A stretch of 55,209 nucleotides of DNA from positions 1 to 55,209 of the forward strand of contig JAFWWK010000113.1 in NCBI GenBank assembly GCA_017523615.1, in the 5' to 3' direction. The notes beneath the pieces are model-generated. The model was not told where the DNA came from. It made no database searches and was given only the letters and a program-made list of their open reading frames with translations. The DNA comes from Clostridia bacterium (lineage in GTDB: Bacteria > Bacillota > Clostridia > Christensenellales > Aristaeellaceae). The position numbers were made by a program, and so were the translations under genes. Below are positions 50,667 through 55,209 of the stretch, one piece after another (the stretch's first letter is position 1; the number at the start of each line of letters is the position of its first letter).

Positions 50667-50669
50667 GGA

Positions 50670-51080
50670 TCAACTGTCCCCGTATTCGTCCTCATCGTCG
50701 TCTTCGTCGTCTTTCTGCTCTTCGTCGCTCATCTCGTCCAGGCTAAGGTCGTCCTCGATCTCCTTGTATTCCCCGGCGGGAATATCATCGTCGCTGTCGG
50801 AAATGATCTCATCCATGGATGACACCGGATCGATCCCCACATCCACACTGATCGCTTCACCTTCGGTGTCAAGATTCTCCTGACCGGACGGCTGCATTTC
50901 CTTGTAGCAGAACAGGCAGATATCCTTGCCGGGCATGGCGGGATGCTCGTTGCACACCGTGCACATCTCCACCTCTTCGGCGGTATCCTCGCCCTTCATT
51001 TCCCTTTTGCACACCTTGCAGTAGTCTTCGTCCTCCTGGATGTAATTAAGCTCACAGCGTGGACATTTTCTCAGCCGCAT
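50670..51080 (-). CDS. Zinc-ribbon protein with acidic tail
   Basis: From the ATG at 51080 (GAGGGG 8 bases ahead) the protein has 136 residues and four CxxC pairs: CPRC, CKVC, CTVC and CLFC, likely two zinc ribbons, followed by a tail with many Asp and Glu (IEDDLSLDEMSDEEQ...DEDEYGDS). An ATG at 51110 lacks a ribosome site. I do not recognise a named family; such proteins often bind RNA or proteins. It shares a promoter with the phosphoesterase gene. Confidence 0.75.
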   Translation of the reverse strand: MRLRKCPRCELNYIQEDEDYCKVCKREMKGEDTAEEVEMCTVCNEHPAMPGKDICLFCYKEMQPSGQENLDTEGEAISVDVGIDPVSSMDEIISDSDDDIPAGEYKEIEDDLSLDEMSDEEQKDDEDDDEDEYGDS

Positions 51081-51141
51081 ATCTTCGACCCCTCTTTTCA
51101 GGTTTTTCATTCGATCATATCTGATCCCTTATGCAAGGCGC

Positions 51142-51170
51142 ATTATACAACGGTTTTTGCGCGCGGGCAA
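51142..51170 (-). promoter_or_regulatory. Promoter of the zinc-ribbon/phosphoesterase pair
   Basis: TTGCCC (51170-51165) and TATAAT (51147-51142) are 17 bp apart on the minus strand, about 60 bp before the 51080 start. Confidence 0.8.
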
Positions 51171-51254
51171 TACCCCAGAGGAAATATACAGAATATAATA
51201 AACAATCTTTTCGTTCTGCGCTGTTTGAAGAGCGCCGCAGGTACCGTCCGCATA

Positions 51255-51857
51255 TCAGGCCGGATCTAAGACGTGCAGCATTTTCTCCAGCTGCGACAAT
51301 AGCTCCTCCCTGCCCGTTTCATCCTCCGCCGAGAAAACGACCGTCTGCCAGGGCTGCACCTGCAGAGTGCGAAGGATCGGCGCCAGGTATTTCTGCCTGG
51401 CCCCGCGGCTGATCTTGTCGGCCTTGTTGACCGCCACAACGAAGGGAATGCCGCTCTGTCTGAGGAAGACGTTCATCTGAACATCGTCCTTTGTGGGCTC
51501 ATGCCGGATATCCACTACATGGATGACCCCCTTCAGGCTTTCGCAGCAGGTGAAATATTTATCCATCATAGCTCCCCAGCGGGCGATCTCCTGTTTGTCA
51601 GCCTTTGCGAAGCCGTACCCCGGCAGATCCACCAGGAAAAACGGTTCTTCCCCCTCATTGACCGCAAAAAAATTGATCAGACGGGTCTTCCCTGGAGAAG
51701 CTCCCACTTTGGCCAGCTTCGACCGCCGGCACAGGCAGTTGATCAGGCTGCTCTTCCCCACATTGCTGCGCCCGCACATGGCGATCTGCCCGAACCCCTC
51801 CACGGGGGCGCGGTAATCGGACATGGACGTAACAAAACGTGATGACTTGATCTCCAT
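51255..51857 (-). CDS. engB: Ribosome biogenesis GTPase EngB (YsxC/YihA)
   Basis: EngB is needed for large-subunit assembly. The 200-residue protein has the G1 motif CGRSNVGKSSLINCLC, GKTRLINFFAV (G2), VDLPGYGFAKADKQE (G3 DxxG) and VAVNKADKISR (G4 NKxD). It follows lon by 18 bp, the usual clpX-lon-ysxC order of Firmicutes. Confidence 0.94.
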   Translation of the reverse strand: MEIKSSRFVTSMSDYRAPVEGFGQIAMCGRSNVGKSSLINCLCRRSKLAKVGASPGKTRLINFFAVNEGEEPFFLVDLPGYGFAKADKQEIARWGAMMDKYFTCCESLKGVIHVVDIRHEPTKDDVQMNVFLRQSGIPFVVAVNKADKISRGARQKYLAPILRTLQVQPWQTVVFSAEDETGREELLSQLEKMLHVLDPA

Positions 51858-51875
51858 TCCTTCACCCGGCCTTTT

Positions 51876-54224
51876 TTATTTGGTGTCTTCACCGCACAAT
51901 ACGACGCTCAGAACATCCTCCACACAGTCCGCATAACGGATATCGAAGGACGAACGCACATGCTCCGGGATCTCCTCCAAGTCCTTGCGGTTTTCCCTGG
52001 GAAGCAGGATCACCCTGATGCCGGCGCGGTAGGCCGCCAGCAGCTTTTCCTTGACGCCGCCGATGGGCAGCACCCGTCCCCGGAGGGTGACCTCACCGGT
52101 CATGGCGGCGTCCTGCCTGCATTTTCTTCCGCCCAGAGCGCTCATCATGGCCGTGACCATGGCCACGCCCGCGGATGGGCCGTCCTTGGGCACCGCTCCT
52201 TCAGGCACGTGAACGTGGATATCCGTGTCCTTGTAAAACCCGTCCCTGACGCCCCACGCAGCGCCGTGTGCCCGGACATAGCTCAGAGCCGCCCTGGCGC
52301 TTTCCTTCATCACGTCACCCAATTGGCCCGTCAGGATCAATTGGCCGGTGCCGGGCATGCCCAGGCATTCTACCGTCAGGGTCTCGCCCCCCACGGCGGT
52401 ATATGCCAGGCCGTTGACCACTCCGCAAAGAGGTTCCTTCTCGGGCATCTCCCGCAGGTAGCGGGGCGCGCCCAGGTATTTTTCAAGTCTGCCGGCGCTG
52501 ACAGAGACCGTATCGGTGCCTTCGTCGGTCATTTCGACCACTGCTTTGCGCATCACGCGGCCGATGGTCCTCTCCAGCTGACGGACGCCTGCTTCCCGGG
52601 TCCAGTTTTCGATCAGACGCTTGAGCACCGCGTCGCCGATGCGCACCTCGCCCGGCTTCAGTCCGTATTCCCTGCGCTGTTTGGGCACAAGGTGACGTTT
52701 GGCGATCTGCAGCTTTTCTTCCTCGGTATAACTGGGGACCTCGATGATCTCCATCCTGTCCTTCAGCGGTCCAGGGATGGTATCCACGGTATTTGCGGTG
52801 GTGACAAACATCACCCTGGACAGGTCGAAGGCGATCTCCAGATAATGATCCCGGAACCGGTCGTTCTGCTCGCCGTCAAGCACCTCCAGCATGGCGGAGG
52901 CCGGGTCCCCCCTGAAATCGGAGGTCATTTTGTCAATCTCGTCAAAAAGGAACAGGGGATTCATGGAGCCGGCCTGCTTCATCCCGCTGATGATCCTGCC
53001 GGGCATCGCACCCACATAGGTCTTCCGGTGGCCCCTGATCTCCGCCTCGTCCCTGACGCCGCCCAGGGACATGCGCACATACTTCCTGCCCATCGCCCGC
53101 GCAATGGCCTTGACGATGGAGGTCTTGCCCACGCCCGGAGGCCCGACAAAACAAAGGATCGGCCCCTTGACCGCTTCGCCGGGGGCGCCCTTTTCCTTTT
53201 TGGCCCGGGCAGCCAGGAATTCGATGACCCGCTCCTTCACCTGTTCCATGGCGTAATGGTCCTCGTTCAGCACTTCCCTGGCGTGCTTCAGGTCCATGTT
53301 GTCGTCCGTCTCGACGCCCCAGGGAAGGTCCAGCACCGTTTCAGCCCAGGTCCTAGAGACGGCGATCTCCGGCATGCCCGGGGCCATCCTGGCGATGCGG
53401 TCCAATTCCTTCTTTACCTTTTCCGCGGCTTCCTCACTGAGGGGAGTCTTCTCCAGGCGCTCCCTCAGGTCGTCCACATTGCCGGCGTCCTTGTCGCCCA
53501 GTTCCTCCTGGATCGCCTTGATCTGTTCGCGCAGGTAATAATCCTTCTGGTTTTTGTCCACCTGCTCCCGCAGGCGTTCCTGGATCTTCCTTTCAATGGA
53601 GGCCAGCTCGTTTTCACGGGTCAGAACGGCGCACAGCTTTTCCAGGCGCTGCGCCGGCTCCAAGGCGTCAAGGACGGCCTGCCTGTCCTCCATGCGGGTG
53701 AGCACATTGGCGCTGATGACATCGGCCATCGCGCCGGGCTCCTTCATTTCCTCCACCGACTGGAGAGTCTCCGGGGGCACCCGCATGCTTACGGAAGCAT
53801 AGGTGCCCAGGGTATCCATCGTCAGGCGGACCAGAGCCTCCATGGCGGGATCCTCCCGGTCGGCGCTGTCCTCCACCTCGGAAACGTCAGCCCGGACATA
53901 AGCGGCCTGGCGCACCATTCTTTTCAGGACAGCGCGCTTTTCCCCTTCGGCCAGGATCCTCAGATTGTCCCCCGGCAGATTGACCACCTGCTTGATCCGG
54001 GCGATCACACCCACGGCATGCAGGTCCTTTTTGCCGGGCGTCTCGTCCTCAGCATTCCGCTGGGTCACCAAAAAGACCCGCTGGTCATCGGTCATGGCTT
54101 TTTCCAGCGCGGCCACCGACTGAGGACGATTCACGTCAAAATGGATCACCATATAGGGAAACACGGTGAGCCCCCGGAGGGGGATCATCGGATAGCTTTT
54201 ACTGTTGCTTTCTTTTTTGGGCAT
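51876..54224 (-). CDS. lon: ATP-dependent protease Lon
   Basis: Lon degrades misfolded and regulatory proteins in the cytoplasm. The 782-residue protein has a LON substrate domain ([19 protein letters not shown] near the start), a coiled coil, Walker [19 protein letters not shown], Walker [10 protein letters not shown], and the protease dyad: Ser in [15 protein letters not shown] and Lys in [14 protein letters not shown]. The ATG is preceded by AGGAGG. It follows clpX at 160 bp and leads engB. Confidence 0.95.
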   Translation of the reverse strand: MPKKESNSKSYPMIPLRGLTVFPYMVIHFDVNRPQSVAALEKAMTDDQRVFLVTQRNAEDETPGKKDLHAVGVIARIKQVVNLPGDNLRILAEGEKRAVLKRMVRQAAYVRADVSEVEDSADREDPAMEALVRLTMDTLGTYASVSMRVPPETLQSVEEMKEPGAMADVISANVLTRMEDRQAVLDALEPAQRLEKLCAVLTRENELASIERKIQERLREQVDKNQKDYYLREQIKAIQEELGDKDAGNVDDLRERLEKTPLSEEAAEKVKKELDRIARMAPGMPEIAVSRTWAETVLDLPWGVETDDNMDLKHAREVLNEDHYAMEQVKERVIEFLAARAKKEKGAPGEAVKGPILCFVGPPGVGKTSIVKAIARAMGRKYVRMSLGGVRDEAEIRGHRKTYVGAMPGRIISGMKQAGSMNPLFLFDEIDKMTSDFRGDPASAMLEVLDGEQNDRFRDHYLEIAFDLSRVMFVTTANTVDTIPGPLKDRMEIIEVPSYTEEEKLQIAKRHLVPKQRREYGLKPGEVRIGDAVLKRLIENWTREAGVRQLERTIGRVMRKAVVEMTDEGTDTVSVSAGRLEKYLGAPRYLREMPEKEPLCGVVNGLAYTAVGGETLTVECLGMPGTGQLILTGQLGDVMKESARAALSYVRAHGAAWGVRDGFYKDTDIHVHVPEGAVPKDGPSAGVAMVTAMMSALGGRKCRQDAAMTGEVTLRGRVLPIGGVKEKLLAAYRAGIRVILLPRENRKDLEEIPEHVRSSFDIRYADCVEDVLSVVLCGEDTK

Positions 54225-54329
54225 GCTGCCTCCTGTGCGTCATGCGGGTCGTTTTGCCTTTTCACCCTCTGTTCGCGCTTTTTCGTTTTATAACGCCGCC
54301 CGTCGGTCCGTCTTTGCCGTCCGGGGGCT

Positions 54330-54357
54330 TTTCTCAAAAAAGGCCGCTTTCCGGCTT
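54330..54357 (-). terminator. Weak terminator candidate after clpX
   Basis: The stem GCCG/CGGC (54343-54346 with 54352-54355) is short but is followed by CTTTTTTGAG on the minus strand. It may reduce rather than stop read-through into lon. Confidence 0.35.
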
Positions 54358-54384
54358 TTCGGGAAGCAGCCACGGGATCATTTA

Positions 54385-55209
54385 TTACACGGCGCCCAGG
54401 GTCTCCTCGTCAGCGGCGGGAGGGGGCGATTTTGTTTCCTTCCCCGACGCATTCTTTTTTCCCGTTTTCCTGCTCTCCTTCGGGGCCCGGACCAGAACGG
54501 GCTTTTCACCGTCACTGATCACGCCTCCGGTCACCAGGCATTTTTCGATGTCTGTGGATCCCGGGATCTCGAACATGGTGTCAAGAAGCGCTTTTTCGAT
54601 GATCGCCCTCAGGCCTCTGGCACCGGTTTTCCTCTCCATGGCCTTGGCCGCGATGGCCTTGAGGGATCCCTCGTCGAACTCCAGGCTGACCCCGTCCATT
54701 TCGAACAAACGCTGATACTGCTTGATCAGGGCGTTTCTCGGTTCAGTCAGGATGCGGATCAGGGCCGCCTCGTCGAGGGCGTCCAGGGTCACCGTCACCG
54801 GAAGGCGTCCGACAAATTCGGGGATCAGGCCGAACTTGATCAGATCCTCGGGGCGCATCAGCCTCAGGACGTCGCCCTCGTTCCTGTCTTTGGCGCTGGT
54901 GGGATCCGATCCGAAGCCCATCATCTTCTTGCCCTCACGCCGGCCGATGATCCCGGTCAGGCCGTCGAAGGCGCCGCCGCAGATAAACAGGATGTTGGTG
55001 GTGTCGATCTGCATGCATTCCTGTTGGGGATGCTTCCTGCCGCCCTGGGGCGGAACATTGGCAACGGTCCCTTCCAGGATCTTCAAAAGAGCCTGCTGCA
55101 CGCCCTCGCCGCTGACGTCGCGGGTAATGGAAACGTTTTCGCTTTTCTTGGCGATCTTGTCGATCTCGTCGATATAAACGATGCCCCTCTGGGCCGCCTT
55201 GATATCGCC
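54385..55209 (-). CDS. clpX: ATP-dependent Clp protease ATP-binding subunit ClpX, C-terminal part
   Basis: ClpX unfolds substrates for ClpP. The frame is open to the window end, so the N-terminal zinc finger and Walker A are outside; 274 residues are visible. They begin [22 protein letters not shown] (Walker B), then [48 protein letters not shown] and [12 protein letters not shown] (sensor 2 Arg). The C-terminus has an added Lys/Ser/Pro-rich tail of about 35 residues ([15 protein letters not shown]...). Confidence 0.94.
   Translation of the reverse strand, partial: GDIKAAQRGIVYIDEIDKIAKKSENVSITRDVSGEGVQQALLKILEGTVANVPPQGGRKHPQQECMQIDTTNILFICGGAFDGLTGIIGRREGKKMMGFGSDPTSAKDRNEGDVLRLMRPEDLIKFGLIPEFVGRLPVTVTLDALDEAALIRILTEPRNALIKQYQRLFEMDGVSLEFDEGSLKAIAAKAMERKTGARGLRAIIEKALLDTMFEIPGSTDIEKCLVTGGVISDGEKPVLVRAPKESRKTGKKNASGKETKSPPPAADEETLGAV

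Noticed and set aside
51960..54293. A long open frame on the plus strand opposite lon (about 777 codons)
   Set aside because: It is antisense to a clearly conserved gene, has no family features, no ribosome site, and long antisense frames are common in GC-rich coding DNA.
1..55209. CRISPR arrays, rRNA, prophage genes or a replication origin
   Set aside because: No regularly spaced repeats, rRNA-like sequence, phage structural genes, DnaA-box clusters or dnaA/dnaN neighbours were seen.

Overview
The window looks like part of the chromosome of a GC-rich (roughly 55-60% by eye) low-complexity-rich member of the Clostridia, probably a gut or rumen anaerobe of the Christensenellales/Oscillospirales type. 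The reasons are the gene content: a Gram-positive style ftsL/murE/murD/ftsQ/ftsA/ftsZ block with mraZ, an Asp23-AmaP-DUF2273 envelope-stress module, an XseA/XseB-IspA-FolD-NusB block, a YuiD-type divergent PAP2 protein, DUF3502-type sugar-binding proteins, and a CotH/VTC/DUF4956 group. MurE carries the DNPR motif typical of meso-diaminopimelate ligases. The species assignment is inference. No rRNA, tRNA, CRISPR, prophage or insertion sequence was found.

Layout. 1-7.4 kb: the 3' end of a sugar-ABC binding protein, then small minus-strand genes (SF0329-like, DUF1349, PPK2 polyphosphate kinase, a decayed methyltransferase, a GH28 polygalacturonase and a secreted cysteine-phytase-like phosphatase), facing a divergent HpcH/HpaI aldolase across a shared palindromic operator. 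6.4-13.8 kb: a minus-strand accessory run with a metallophosphoesterase, two acetyltransferases (one fused to a YunG-like domain), a zinc-finger pRiA4b-like protein, a tocopherol-cyclase-like protein, a YciI protein, a GH29 alpha-fucosidase and a membrane acyltransferase. 13.9-23.1 kb: one long minus-strand operon, CotH kinase - DUF4956 - VTC polyphosphate polymerase - MrfA helicase - TrmH-type methyltransferase - YwlG - nucleotidyltransferase, ending in a clear terminator. 23.3-26.6 kb: the only substantial plus-strand run (small membrane protein, P1 peptidase, acpS, nnr).

26.6-41.6 kb is again minus strand: tRNA t6A genes tsaE-tsaB with rimI, preceded by galactokinase and an orphan sugar-binding protein with a 13-bp tandem repeat in its leader; then thiI-cysteine desulfurase; DUF6106-like, PAP2, ispA-xseB-xseA-folD, a TsaD-like paralogue and nusB; then DUF2273-AmaP-Asp23. 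41.7-49.6 kb is a contracted division and cell-wall cluster (mraZ-ftsL-murE-murD-ftsQ, terminator, promoter, ftsA-ftsZ, terminator) without rsmH, penicillin-binding protein, murF, mraY, ftsW, murG or murB. 50-55.2 kb holds a metallophosphoesterase with a zinc-ribbon protein, then engB, lon and the 3' part of clpX.

Functionally the window joins core housekeeping (division, tRNA modification, protein quality control) to gut-niche functions (pectin, fucose and phosphate-ester scavenging) and two distinct polyphosphate enzymes, the predicted synthase VTC and the consuming/transferring PPK2. The observations most worth checking are the CotH-DUF4956-VTC-MrfA operon, the palindrome between phytase and aldolase, the disordered acidic tails on all three Asp23-module proteins, the YunG-acetyltransferase fusion and the contracted division cluster.
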